DNA of 64,000 bases from contig JAJTTP010000030.1 in NCBI GenBank assembly GCA_023313575.1, positions 124,001 to 188,000 of the forward strand, read 5' to 3'. Below the pieces are notes generated by a model that saw only the letters and a program-made list of their open reading frames with translations, had not been told where the DNA came from and did not search any database. Positions 33,284 through 45,599 of this stretch are shown piece by piece (position 1 is the first letter of the stretch; each line of letters begins with the position of its first letter). This stretch comes from Eutypella sp. D-1. Taxonomy: Eukaryota; Ascomycota; Sordariomycetes; Xylariales; Diatrypaceae. The translations under genes and the position numbers were made by a program.

Positions 33284-35824
33284 CTATAGGGCTAGGATAC
33301 AGCAAATATGATGCGCTGGCCCGCACTGAATATAGGGAGGGCGAAGCTCCCCTATATATAGACCTGACTCTAAATAGCCACCCCAGGGGGTGAGTGGGCT
33401 TATATCCCCTGTCATGGCGCCATGGTAAAGTTTGGGAAAATTCCTTGGGTGTGTCCGTAAGCAATTTGTCTAGGTACTCCATCCGGGCTACTACATCTCA
33501 CTCACATGGAACGAGCCCCATGGCGATGCCCCCCTCGCCCCTCCCACCCTCCTCACCCTGACTTAGTCCAGGGGAGAAGATATGAATACCGTAAGTGAAT
33601 GGGGTCGCTGAGACCGCAGTAATCAGACTAGCGAACCTTCCCACCGAACAACGGGAGTTTGAACGGATGTCATGACCACAACACGGCGGTACCTTTCTGT
33701 AGAATGCTTCGTCAATAGTCGAAGTTTTATAAGTGAAAGGGGAACGTGCAGAAGCGCGGTGGCATGACGATAATGGAGAGTTTCTCTTACTCCGGATAGA
33801 AACGATCATGGCGCATCAGGAGTGGACAGTGGGGGAGGGAGGAGAATGCAGCGGAAACGAGCCAGTGTCGGAAGTCTGTACCGGGGGACTATGTCTATGT
33901 AGTCTCGGTATGGACACCCAAAGCACCTAGGCGGAATTCCACGTGGTTGCCCCTTGAGACTACGCAGCCGACGTGGGCAAAGTGAAAGGAGAGAAGAAAA
34001 TACGCTCGAAGGAGAAGAAAGGGTTTCGGTTAGCGCATCACGAAGCAGGGAGCCAGTGGATGACGAAGGTAAGTAACACGTCATACTTTTTTTTCAATGC
34101 TATATGAGTGTTGGACCTCACTTCCCCGCCCTGAAGGGAGGGCTCTGGCATAAACTCGGAATTACTTATCGTCGACAGCTTGGTTCGTCAGGGCACCGAC
34201 GACTACGCGTGGTAGGTATATCCCGTGTGAGACTCGGCGCGGGACGGGACGGGACGGGACGGGGTTTGGATCGAGACTTCACCTCAAGGCACTGGATGTG
34301 AGAAGGCGTTTTTTTCTGGGTAATTGCCAACCAATCCGGGATCGATTCGTTTTCATACCGAGCAATAGAGGTATAGTTGACGCTCTGCTGATGAGACGCC
34401 CGTACCCGAGAGGGGGAAGGGGGCACGCTTTGCTCCCTACTATGATGGAACCATGATGGAAAGAAAAGAATATGTAGCGAGAATAGGGACTAAGGAAACG
34501 GAACGACTCACCGACCCACCCCTCCTGCGTATACGTTTCATCTCCGCCTATAGACGTGGCTTTGCCTTTTCTTTTTTCTCTCTCGCCTGCTGAGCCCTGC
34601 TGATGCGATGCGATGGGGTAAGATGGGGGATGAGATGGGATGGGATGGGATGTGCTCTGTAGCAGAGGCATACTACTCGAGAGCTATACATGCATGTGTA
34701 TATATGTACAGAAAGAAGGGGGCGGAAGATGGATAATCTGCTAGTCTATTGCTCTTCCGAGAACTCGTTCACAGATGCATATGTAACTACTCGAGATATG
34801 TATAAGGATGGAGGACATAACAAGTGTAAATATTAGCAGCGGAAAAGATAACTAAGTACCACTCCGCCCCCACCCCGTCGACCTTGGGAGGGAGAGAGGC
34901 ATCGTGAAGGGAATAAATGCATGTTGACTGTGTATCATAACGTCCCTCCTACTTTTTCTATCCTATCTCTTTTTACCCTACCCTTCCCCCCCCCCCCCCC
35001 CCAAACCCCGACCCTAAGTCTATATCCAAGTCCAAGTTGTTTACAGATAGGTGTTTGCTCCTGAGATTCTATCTCAGAATCCTGGCCCCCTAGTTTCATT
35101 TTTACTCATTTCATTTCATTTATACACGCATAGTTATCAGCAGGCAACGGCTGGGGGTCTTCGAGTGTTGTCGACTTAAAATCAAATATAGGAACAGGGT
35201 GGTGGGTAGGCCTCTCTTCTATGCCATGTCATTCATTCCTTGACCTTTTTTTTTTAATTTCTTATTTATTTCGTAATTTTTGTGGTTGTGCGTTTCCTCG
35301 TCGCGAGGAGCGGCGGGAGGCAGCCAGCTCTCTACGCGAGAGTGCTTGCTATCTATCTACCTGATTTTTTGTCCTTGACCCCCCCCCCCCCCCCCCCCAA
35401 TCTTCGCCTGTTCTTATTGCCTTCTTCCTATCTATGATGTGACAGGGGTTGCTTTTAGTAGAAGGTGGGGAAACATATGGTATGAGTGAGTGATACAGGC
35501 GGTTCTCCTTGGAAAAAAAGGGGGGGAGGAAGGGTCTCTTTCATCTCTACGCCAAGGACTGATAGGATAGGCGGTAGAAAAACGACCATCCCCCTTTGGA
35601 TTTCAACCACAATCCCAAACGCCTTGCCGGAACTAGGGCTCCTACCCATTAAAGGCGTCGCTTCCCCGGCAGCTTCACCGTTCCGCTATTCTGTAGGGCA
35701 GCGCTGCTTTTCCATCGCCACATACAAGCCCAATTAGTAATGCAGTTCCAGGAATGATGCACCTGGGCTAACGAGTCGCCGCGGCCCTTCCCCCCTTCCC
35801 TCCCCAAGGAGAACCAGACTCCTC

Positions 35825-37052
35825 TTACGAGGCCCAGATGTCCTGGCCTGTGGATTCGATCCAGTTGCCGAGCTTGTTGACATTCTCGCCCCAGTCGCCG
35901 AGGCGCTGGGCCATGGCGGCGATCTGGGCGACGTCGAGGATGCGGGGCTGGACCCAGGTGAAGTTGACGAGTTCGTCGACCTCGTCGATGGTGCCGCGGA
36001 CGAGGCCGAGGCTCAGGGCCTTCATGACGAGGTGCTCGATCTCATCCTTGCGGACCTTGGTGTCGGCGGAGATGGCGGAGAAGGTCATGGCGCGCTCGTG
36101 CGGGGGGCGGCGGAAGACGGACTCGGTCAGGGCGGCGAGGTAGATCTTCTGGCGGATGGCGTCGTCGTGCTCGCGCAGCAGGGGGTTGCTGTCGATGTGA
36201 CCACGCAGAACGTCGTAGGCGGCCAAGTCGCCGCGGTTGAAGGCGACGAGCAGCTCGCGCAGCCAGGCGTGCTCGTCGGTCAGGGAGGCCAGGATGGGGT
36301 GCTGCAGCAGCTCGCCAAAGTTGTAGATGGAGTCGGAGACGAGGGCGGCGATTCCGAGATCGTAGGCGCGCTGGCGGCGCTCAGTGGGGTCGAGGGCGGC
36401 GAGCTCGATGCAGGCCAGGTACAGCAGGGCGTTGCGGTAGTAGGAGGCGAAGTCGGCCTTGGCCTGGTAGTAATCGGCGTTTACGCGGTAGAAGGCGGCG
36501 TGGACCTTGGTCTCGACGGAGTCGAAGGACTCGAGGATGCGCTCGGCGCCGTCCAGGTCCCGGCGCGAGGCTTCGAAGTCGCGCAGGTCTAGCCGTACGC
36601 GGGCGACGGCGACGGTGGCGTAGACGCAAGCATCTTGTGAGTTCTCGTTGTCGACCTTCTTGGCGAGGTCGGTCAGGAAAGTGAGGCGTTCCTGGTCATC
36701 TATGTATACGAACGAACCCGTCAGCGAACAAGAAAGAAGAGATAAAAAAGAGGAGTGAAGAAGAACTAGAGAAGAACTACTCACCCCGACATTGTGTGGC
36801 AGCGTTCAGACCGAGATCGACGAGCTTCAACTGGTTAATCTTGTCGGCGAACTTGACTATGAAGACCTTGTAAAAGGGCAAACGCTGAGGGGCGCTTCCG
36901 GGGTGGGCGAAGAACTCTAGCAGGGCATCGGTGAGTTGATGCCATAGTTTCCGCTCCCAGTAATCTTCGAACTGGATGATGGAGGCCTGAAGCTCTTCGG
37001 GGGCTTCGTCGCGCTGTTCGGCGAGGAAGTCGGAGACGGTGTCGACGTTCAT
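35825..37052 (-). CDS. RPN9: 26S proteasome regulatory subunit Rpn9 (PSMD13)
   Basis: Two exons on the minus strand: 37052-36785 and 36699-35825; 380 residues with matching phase. The N-terminus reads MNVDTVSDFLAEQRDEAPEE, followed by helical repeats (YWERKLWHQLTDALLEFF; KVFIVKFADKINQLKLVDLG). The C-terminal PCI domain (about 170-345) has the winged-helix part RKDEIEHLVMKALSLGLVRG and FTWVQPRILD, and the protein ends with a helix, WGENVNKLGNWIESTGQ. Rpn9 is a lid subunit of the 19S particle that helps incorporate Rpn10. Length fits the family (about 380-390). The gene is divergent from NUO-40 with 794 bp between start codons. The upstream leader is a purine-rich GAAAGAAC repeat on the sense strand. 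Confidence 0.94.
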
Positions 37053-37846
37053 GATATTCTTTTTGGTCTTTCTTTCTTTCGTTCTTTCGTTCTTTCGTTC
37101 TTTCGTTCCTTGCTTTCTTTCTCTATTCTTTTTTTCGTTCGTGGGTGGGTGGGTTTATTCGATTCGTTTATAGAGATGTGTTTGTGGGTTGGGTGAGGTA
37201 TTAGTCGTGGGTTGTGGTAGTTGGGTAAGATGGGATATGTAAAATGGTAGAAAGAAGGGAAGATGAAGCTCTCAGCTCCCACCAACATCTACGAATACCT
37301 GATAAGTACTGTAATGTCCAGTACCTAAGGTGTGCATGCCACTTAGGTAGGTATGTCAAGTACCTACGCGGCTACTAAGCAGCCTGATTAACTTGTGGTA
37401 CGAAGTACGTACATGATAGATAGCTGGAGTGGGGCTACCTACTTACTTAAAAGAGTGGGGATATGAGTTTAGGTAGAGAGCTAATGATGCAAGAGTTACT
37501 CAACTGGGTGACAATGAAAATGGTTCACTGCCCAGCTATGTACCTATCGATGACTTGGGTACTGATCCATTTTCATTGTCATTCACTTGCTACTCTCCCT
37601 GTCTGTCTGTCTGCTTACCTAATGATGTAAATACCTTCTGCGACAGCTGCAACGTAGCCGGCTTTCAGCTGCCAGCAGTCTCCCACTCTCTCCAGCCAAT
37701 GCGAACAGCTTCATTAAGCATCCAAATATCTCAGTAGTAAGTGCACTCTACTCTAAAGCTTCAAACCCACACGACTACCTACAAGCAGAGAGCTGCTGCG
37801 ACCCTGACAACCCCGATAAACCCAGAAATACCCAGAAACCGAGAGG
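37053..37846. promoter_or_regulatory. Divergent promoter region, RPN9 / NUO-40
   Basis: 794 bp shared by two divergent housekeeping genes. The RPN9 side has a CTTT/CGTT repeat (37066-37105). The middle carries TACCTA/TAGGTA motifs (37320-37365). I see no proteasome-type GGTGGCAAA element. Confidence 0.5.
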
Positions 37847-39473
37847 ATGGCTTCCTTTCCTACCGCTGTGCGGTTCAGGCTCATCCCCAGGGTTGCCGTC
37901 AATTTCACGCAGGCCCGCCGCGTTTCCGATGTTGCCATCACCCGCACCGGGAAGCCCATTATTCGTGTTCAGGGTGGAAGGTGAGTCCTGGGGATAATGG
38001 ACAATCCCCTTGAGGGATTCTAAATCTAAACCGGCTGCTTGCTGCTGACTCTTTTGCGCCTTTTTTTTTAGATCAGCTCTCGGAGGTACGATAGACCCAT
38101 AAACCACACCACCCGTTCCGTTCCCCGATCCGTTCTCCGTTCCGTCTCGTCCCCACTCCGATCGATGCGACGGCACGAGATACTATAGACCATTATTCTG
38201 TCTCGCTATTCCATGCCATACCATGGTGCTGACCATTCTCGATTTATACAGGTCACACTGCCACCGTCTTTGGCGCAACGGGACAGCTTGGGCGATACAT
38301 CGTCAACCGGTTAGGTATGATGCGCCGTTGCTATGCTTTGGATGCGCCCTATCTATACGCCCCCATCCATACGCCCATGAAGCTCTAATCAAAGATCAAT
38401 ATAATAACCGAATTCCATACGCACAGCACGACAAGGATGTCAGGTCGTCATCCCTTTCCGCGAGGAGCAGAGGAAGCGTCATCTAAAGGTCAGCGGTGAC
38501 CTGGGCCGCGTACATTTCCTCGAGTTCGACATCTACAATACCGAGTCTATCGAAGCCAGCGTTCGCCACTCCGATATTGTCTACAACCTAATCGGTCGGG
38601 ATTACCCTACCAAGAACTATTCCCTCGCCGATGTCCATATCGAAGGAACCGAGCGCATCGTCGAGGCCGTCGCCAAGTACGATGTAGACCGATACGTCCA
38701 TGTATCTTCCTACAATGCCGACCCCAATTCTCCAAGTGAATTCTACCGTACCAAGGGTGTAGGAGAGCAAGTTGCCCGTAGCCTCTTCCCGGAGACCACC
38801 ATCGTCCGCCCCGCCCCAATATTCGGCTTCGAGGACAGGCTATTGAACAGGCTAGCCAAGCCTACCACTCTGCTCACTTCCAATGATATGCGAGAGAGAT
38901 ACTGGCCTGTCCATGTGCGTCTTTCCGAGCATATGGCTTTTCTGTTGTTTGGGAAACTGCGCTGACAAGATGTACAGTCCATCGATGTGGGTCAAGCCCT
39001 AGAAGCTATGCTCTACGACGATAACACGGCCGGCCAGACCTACGAGCTGTACGGTCCCAAGGAGTACTCCACGGCTGCGATCGCCAAGCTTGTAGACCGC
39101 GAGATCTACAAGAAGAGGTGGCATATCAACCTGCCCAAAGCCATCCTGAGGCCCTTGGCCGCCGTCCTGAACCGCGTCCTCTACTGGCCCGTGCTGTCCG
39201 CCGAGGATGTCGACCGGGAGTTCATCGACCAGCAGATCGACGAGTCGGCCAAGACATTTGCCGACCTTGGCATCACCCCTGGTGACCTCAAAGACTACAC
39301 ATACCATTACCTGGTAAGGGACACCCATCCCGTTCTACGTGCAGCACGATGGATGCTAACTATTTTTCTCACAGTTCGGATACCGTAGCCATGCTTACTA
39401 CGACCTCCCTCCTTCAACGGAGAAGGAAAAGAAGCAGGAGAGAAAGTATGTTCATGTGCTGGACGACCAATAA
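37847..39473 (+). CDS. nuo-40: NADH:ubiquinone oxidoreductase 40 kDa subunit (NDUFA9 type)
   Basis: Six exons: 37847-37980, 38072-38085, 38252-38314, 38427-38914, 38978-39313 and 39375-39473; 377 residues. Exon 2 is only 14 nt; it supplies the RSALG segment before GHTATVFGATGQLG and is needed to keep frame. The N-terminus (MASFPTAVRFRLIPRVAVNF, no acidic residues) is a mitochondrial targeting sequence. A Rossmann nucleotide-binding motif, GATGQLG, lies at residues 57-63. Conserved short-chain-dehydrogenase-like parts follow: FLEFDIYN, VYNLIGRDYPTKNYS, YVHVSSYNADPNSPSEFYRTK-type block and VRPAPIFGFEDRLLN. The protein ends YDLPPSTEKEKKQ. This is an accessory complex I subunit that binds NADPH, in the inner mitochondrial membrane. 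Introns have clear donors and CTGAC/CTAAC branch sites. It lies 660 bp upstream of EFM5 on the same strand. Confidence 0.93.
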
Positions 39474-40132
39474 AGGACATATATATATCCCGTCTTTAGA
39501 GAACCGGGTCCAGGAGGGCTTGGAGAATGCGCACCTGTCTATTCCATATGGTATGGTCTAACAGAGGAGAGAAAGAGGGAAAGATGGAGAGAGAGAGGCA
39601 CGTGTCGCGCTGTACATATTATATAACTCTTTTAGACGACAGGGCTTTTTTTCTTTCCTTTTGTTAACAAAGAAGAAGAAAAGAAAGAATAATGCAAAGA
39701 ACTGACCAAAGAAAAAAAAGGAGAAGAAAAAAAAAACCTACTAGAAGCAAAGTATCCAACAAAAGAGAGGTCAATTGGATTGCGGGTGTAATGGGCACAT
39801 ATCCATACCTAAGATGTAGTGTGATTTGCTGGTCATTTTTAGCTTTTTGGCCACGACATAGCTATGGATATGGAGATATACGCCCTCCCAAATTTTGGGC
39901 TCACTCAGCCTTGGAACTTTTTTTTTTTTTCCTTCTTCCGACTTTTTGGGGGTTTTGGTAAGGCCACGACCTCACGACGACAAAGAAAAAGGGAAATTTC
40001 AAAACTGACAGCCTAGACCGCTTGGAAATTTAATTGCAGTATTTTTTTATTTTTTTGCATCTGCGTTTTTCTGGTTGTCATATTCGACCGGCCGACTCAG
40101 GAGAGAGATCAATTCCGACATCAAGCCCCAAA
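39474..40132. other. Intergenic, NUO-40 / EFM5
   Basis: 3' region of NUO-40 and upstream region of EFM5. It is A-rich at 39665-39735 and T-rich at 39919-39931 and 40043-40055. No gene seen. Confidence 0.6.
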
Positions 40133-41829
40133 ATGGTTGGCATCGACGATGAACCGCTGTAAGCGACGACCGCCCTTTCCTTCATCACTTTGCCTTTTTT
40201 TTTTTTCCCCTTCTCCCTATCGCCCCGCATCTTCACCTGACTTATTCCCGATCTCCATCTCATCACCCCCTTCACACAGTCCCAGCCTCAAAACTCTCTC
40301 TTCCCTAAATACTATACCTAGCATCAAATAAGAAATAAGTACGTACGTACCCTGGACTGACGGCCCAAACATGCATGCGCAAGGACGCTCTCGTCGCACG
40401 CGCTCGACGCGCTCAAGGAGTTCTACGCGGAGCGCGACGCCAACGCCGATATGTTCGCGCGGTTGAGGGAGGAGTCTGCCGCCGCCGCCAATACCGCCGC
40501 TGAGGCTGGTGGTGGTGGTGTCGATGCGGAGGCTGCTGGTGCTGATGCTGCGAAGCCCCGCGTTGTTAAGCCCTTGTCTATGGATGTCTTCTCTGAGGAC
40601 TGGAATGAGTCGCAGTTTTGGGTGAGTTTTTGGTTTTGTGCTTGTGTTGTCTGTCCGGCTGTCTGTCTGGTGGACCCCCTGCCTGTCTGTCCGTCTGTCG
40701 GATTGGTTGGCGTTGAGAGAGAGGGGGGGGGGGGATAAGAAAACTGGCGGTTCACCCGGCTGGACATCATTTGGCCTTTTTTTTTTTGTTTTTCTATGGC
40801 TAGGACTAGGGCTGATGATGGGATGGGCCGCTCGCTCGGTGTGGTGGCCTGCCTCACTCAACTAGTACTCCGACGACACCGCAAACCTGCTCGCTGCTGA
40901 GCTCCTCGACGGCGCCACCGACGACGACGTCGTCGCTGTCGTTTCTGCCCCGAGCGTCTTCGTTGCGCTGAGAAATAAACTGGTATGTATATTATTTTTC
41001 CATCTCTACAGACTCGTGATCTTGAGGGAAGGGAAGGGGGGAAAAGGGGGGGGGGGGGGGGGTCCGCCGTTTGTTCTCTGTTCTGTGAGCCGGAGGGGAC
41101 AAGACTGCATGTGTCACGGGATTTCCTGGCGGACTCTACTCCCCCTCTCATCTTCCAAAAAGAATTCACCAGAGGTCAAGTTCATACGTAGGAAGCTAAT
41201 CGCCACTCTCGATAACCCAAACGAAATAGTCCGCCGCCGCTGCCGGCTCCCCGAGACCGCGGATCTACCTGCTTGAGCACGACCGGCGGTTCGCCGTCTT
41301 CCCCGAGTTCGTCTTCTACGACTACATGCAGCCCGTCAAACTACCTGGTAAGTCCGCTGATGTCGTGCTCCTCGTCCCTGACGCATTCTGGACCGGCTCG
41401 CGTGCTCATGGTCGCACATATATGAGTTAAATAGGTCATCTTAAGGGTACCGCTACCCGCGTCATCTGTGACCCGCCGTTCCTGAGCGAGGACTGTCAGA
41501 CCAAAGGTACGTAATTGGATATCTCCCTGTCTCCTTATTGCTACTATTTCTAACATCCCCATCCGCCCTGAAAAGCGGCCCTGACCGTACGCTGGCTTTC
41601 AAAGCCTTCGAGCCCGACTCCGACTCCGACACCGCAGCCGCAGTCACGCCTCATCGTCTGCACCGGCGAGCGCATGGAGTCGCTCGTCCTAAAGCTGTAC
41701 AGCGGCGGTGGCGGCGGCGGCACCACGGGCGTTAGAACCACCACCTTCGAACCCGTCCACGCCCGCGGCCTCGGGAACGAGTTCTACTGCTACGCCAACT
41801 TCGAGTGCGGCGCTTGGCGCTGGAAGTGA
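40133..41829 (+). CDS. EFM5: EFM5/EEF1AKMT1-type protein-lysine N-methyltransferase
   Basis: Six exons: 40133-40158, 40384-40621, 40866-40982, 41230-41347, 41435-41506 and 41576-41829; 274 residues, phases agree. The first coding exon is only 26 nt (MVGIDDEPL). The protein shows the family order: TLSSHALDALKEF helix, EDWNESQFWYSDDTA, VVSAPSVFVALRNK, LLEHDRRFAVFPEFVFYDY, and the catalytic DPPF motif (Asp179-Phe182) in VICDPPFLSEDC. RLIVCTGERME and GLGNEFYCYANF follow near the end. EFM5 methylates a lysine of translation elongation factor eEF1A in the cytosol; the old name, N6-adenine DNA methyltransferase 2, comes from the DPPF motif and is misleading. Introns 2 and 3 each carry a long sense-strand G run (40723-40734, 41046-41062). 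Inserts of Ala/Gly (residues 45-65) and a Gly run (about 235-241) are lineage expansions. Confidence 0.9.
41046..41062 (+). repeat. 17-nt poly-G run in EFM5 intron 3
   Basis: It lies within intron 40983-41229, sense strand. Intron 2 has a similar 12-G run at 40723-40734. Confidence 0.85.
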
Positions 41830-44800
41830 GGGCGGGGGTTAGTTCCTCATGGAGGAGTTCGTTCCCTATGCTCCACCTTCCCCCTCCCGGTTGGGGGTGG
41901 TTGGAACTACGGAGTGAGCATCGGAGGGAATTGGGTGAGCGAGTAGCAGCGCGCGGAGTTGGGACCTGCTTTTCTCGAGATGCGTCCCGCGGACATCTTT
42001 GCCAAGGGCGAGGTGGCTCTATTCCTCCCGTCACTGTTCAGTAGCCACACACGAGACGACTAGGAGTCGGTTTATGAGTATATATCCCGGGGCTTGTGGC
42101 GAGCAAAGAGTGCGCACACATAACGGAGAGAAGAAGGGAGGGGGGAAAAGCCTAGGCGTCCGGTCTCACTCGTCTCGGGAGTCCCTAGTAGGAGGAAGGG
42201 AATAGATAGATAGTCTGGACCGACCCGCGACGCATCGGGGTCTCCCGCGTGGATTCCGTGCGCACTGTAGTGCAAAAACCTAGGCCGATAAGATAGATAG
42301 ATCGATTGATTCATCGTTCCGCTTGCGGCGATACTGGGTCTGTCTCGCGATGAAGGGGGCATGGGGGTGAGCAAGGCGGATATCATGTCGTGAATGCTTA
42401 CCTCCTCCCCTCGCTCCCCCTCCCAGGTCGCGGCCGGTGTGCGGGCAGTTTAGACTCACTCTTTCTTCTCTAATAAATCACCTTACACGTATGTGGTTCC
42501 CTTCACACAGCAAGACATGAATAAAAGATTAGTTATGTCTACGATAGTCCCCCCGATATGTAGAAGCGAGCTCGCTGTTCCATGATGCTCCCATTTGCCG
42601 TCTTAGTCTACCGTCCTGCTAGGCGTAACATAATAATAATAATGCTACTTTATGCTATCGTTTGCTTCGCATGGACCGGCACCCGGCTCTCCGTGTATCT
42701 GTCACCGAGACTACACTCGGGCACAATACTCGCACAGCCCGAGATGGGGGGGTACGGATTGTCATCACGACCCAGGCTCCCGCGCGTTAGCTTTAAAGTC
42801 CATCCCACTTTACCCCTGAGCCCCGTGGCACAACATCAAATTTACATGATTGTGCGTGTGAACTGGTCGTGCGAAATGGATGGTCTAGAATATCTAACTT
42901 ATCTGGATGGTGGGTGTCCGATCATGTGTTATATGTAGGAAGTCACTCGGCCCGAACGAAATGTTCAGTCCGCTCCGCTGTCGTGCTGACTGACTGACTG
43001 ACTGACTGGGACTAGATCGGTGAGCCATCTCGAGAGGTGATGACCTAAGGAATAGGGTAGGGTAGAGTGATGTGGCTGGCGGGCCGGTCGTGCTTGGAGA
43101 TCCGATGTTCAAGGTGCAATGCAATGTTTATCTGTATATCAAATAGTGGTACTTCGTGCCGTCGTCTTACGTTGATAAAAGTCTGCTCCCTCTCCTCCAG
43201 TCTCAAAGGGGGGATGGGTGGTTATAGAAATGGGTGGGAATGTTTAGGCACTGTTGACTATAGCATCCGCATGGGGAGAGATTCTAACTATCTTATTTGA
43301 GTACTCTGATCTCTTCCCTACCTTACTGAACTAGAAATATAATGTCGGTGATTACTTAAACGTATAGGACGCGCTCTCCTTATATCTGCCCCCCGGGAAG
43401 TGAGGGCTGATGACTCCTACCTGTTTCCTTGGACCTTGAACGGAGGTGGCGTCGTTCTTTATCTTTACGGTTCCAGCGATAGATAGCCTACCTCGCCTCG
43501 TAACTCTAGTGTTCTGTAGTTTGCTAATTTTGCGTACAGCATCTCGTCTTGAGGATCCGAACTTCATGGGGCAGTGGAAGTAGTACATATATGTAGGCAC
43601 ACACTGGATGTTTGTGTATGCTTTGGGGCGTTGAGAAGGATCTACTGGGCCTGTGCCGTGAACGTACACGATGACACTAAAAACGAATTGGACGGAGATG
43701 ACATTGCTTTCTCCAAGACATGTTTTCCCCAGAGAAAACTCCTATATCCTATATGGATAGACAAGAACTGTTGTAGTATGTGATTGCTTCGCCCCTATTC
43801 GACCACACCACGTTGCCACGTGATAGTTGGACAGGGCCATACCTTGAATAGAGCTACGTCTACTTGAACGAGACACTCGCAAGTTCACATATCAAGGAAG
43901 TCATTGATCCACAAATCCGTATGTAGTCCGGATATCCAATAGGGTCATTATCTATCAAGGCTTATCAAGCCGTGTCGCGGGTTCTGTTGGACTACATGAA
44001 AAAGGGGCTTGCATGTCGTTCGGCCTACGTATGCACTGCATCATATCTTATCTACGCAGGAAGATACTAATTAGATCGTCTGGCTACCTCCCCAGGCTGC
44101 TAGGCATGCATGTGCGGACACCGGACATTTTCTTTCTTTCTTTCTTCAACAGTGGTACATACGTAACTTCATATGCAGAGAGCCTTTTTCTTTTTCTTTT
44201 CCTTTTCCTTCTGAATTCGACGGATCAGCGGATGTGCCGGCGGCCCCTGACTGAGATGAGCGGCCGCCGGGGCGAGGCATGGCGCGGCGCTACTACGCGC
44301 CTATGGTATATAGTAGCCGGCGTGGTACACGCACCGTTCCTGGGCCCTCGTCAGCTCGTCTAAGGGTATATCGACGACTACTAGTTAAGAACATAGGAGC
44401 TGAGGATAAGCAGTAATAGCGTTACTGGAGGATAAGAATCCCTGGATGGGGTGCTGGGCGGGCTTTTTTTTTTTAGACTTTGATACTAATTCTTCTTGCA
44501 CTAAGGATCTTCCTCTACCTATTTAGATAAGTTTATCTACCTAAGTATATGGATTAGTCCGAGTTACCGGGACGCGGGACGATCTATCTTTAGGTTGCGC
44601 ACTGAAGCACTTTTAAGGTATGCGTACATATATAATGAATGACCTGGGCCCTGGATTTGCGTTTCTTGTAGTTCCATGATTGGCTCGATCTGGGGCCACA
44701 GTCGTCGTTATCCTTCGACTGCCGGGTGCAGATCATTATATGAAGGACTTGTCACAGCTGTGTAATCGAGTTCGGACGAAAGCTGCTGACCAAGCCAAGG

Positions 44801-45334
44801 CGGGATACATCATTCTGTGGGAACGCAATGAACTGATAGTAATGCTTGTACGAAATTTCCTTCTCTGCCGTTACTTGAATGTCTATATCGAGCTTGGCCA
44901 TGATCGAGTCAAGGACAAAACTAGCTCTTGATAGTGACCGGCCTAGTACCTGAGTTAGGAGAGACCTACGTGTTAGCGTAGAGGTTACCACCTAGACGGT
45001 TCAAATCAGCTTTTCGTCGAGAATGCGGGATGTCATGCGGAATGCCAGACCACGTAGACAGCTTCATTCATGTCGTCGGCGAGCGTCCTCCTGACCCCCC
45101 CGTGCGACCTGTACTGATCACAAACCGCAACCCCAATGGACTTAACGGACACCGTCTATCGAGGACTCGTACAAATACGGAGTACTCCGCATAGCCCCCC
45201 GTACACTTCCTTCACAGTAAGCCATCGCCAAGACCGGATCGGGGATTGGGAAGCGTTTGAGGCTTGTGTGAGCTTGAACCGGCCATGCCATCCACACAAG
45301 AAGACAACGAGTCTAACTACAATAAGTACAATTA

Positions 45335-45374
45335 CTTGTCTATCTTGTCTATCTTGTCTATCTCGTCTATCTTG
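45335..45374. repeat. 9-bp minisatellite (TTGTCTATC)
   Basis: Four and a half tandem copies of TTGTCTATC, with one T-to-C change in the fourth. Confidence 0.85.
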
Positions 45375-45572
45375 GAGTATGGATCACCCCTGCCCCTTAT
45401 TGCCTGATTGCGTGACTGCGAGAAACAAGGCAACAGGGCAAGCAGGGCAGGTTTGAACGGGATGACCAGACTGAGCTGATTGGCCAGATCGACTACGGTA
45501 TAGATTGAAGCTAATTTGGGGGCTTTCTACTTAAGTATTCTAGCCCGTGTAAGCCATTTCGTGTCCAGGTTG

Positions 45573-45599
45573 GTGTGTGTGTGTGTGTGTGTGTGTGTG
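45573..45599. repeat. (GT)13 microsatellite
   Basis: 27 nt of pure alternating GT, in an intergenic region. Confidence 0.95.

Larger units (their letters stand above)
30986..35824. other. Stretch without an intact gene, with coding debris
   Basis: No complete gene is supported. The 31.0-33.3 kb part holds separate short frames with protein-like composition and C-ending codons (see the pseudogene entries). 33.3-35.8 kb has nothing recognisable beyond tandem repeats (GGGAC units at 34239-34261, GATGGGATGGG near 34630-34652) and two poly-C runs at 34986-35002 and 35379-35398, which are G runs on the strand of the neighbouring RPN9 gene. Confidence 0.5.

Noticed and set aside
36032..36592. 186-codon frame on the + strand opposite RPN9
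   Set aside because: Antisense to a well-conserved Rpn9 exon; no signal or domain.
44981..45020. GGTTCAAATC resembling a tRNA B box
   Set aside because: The flanking bases cannot form a T-arm stem and no A box lies at the right distance. Other GTTCGA/TCGAAC hits were checked in the same way and failed.
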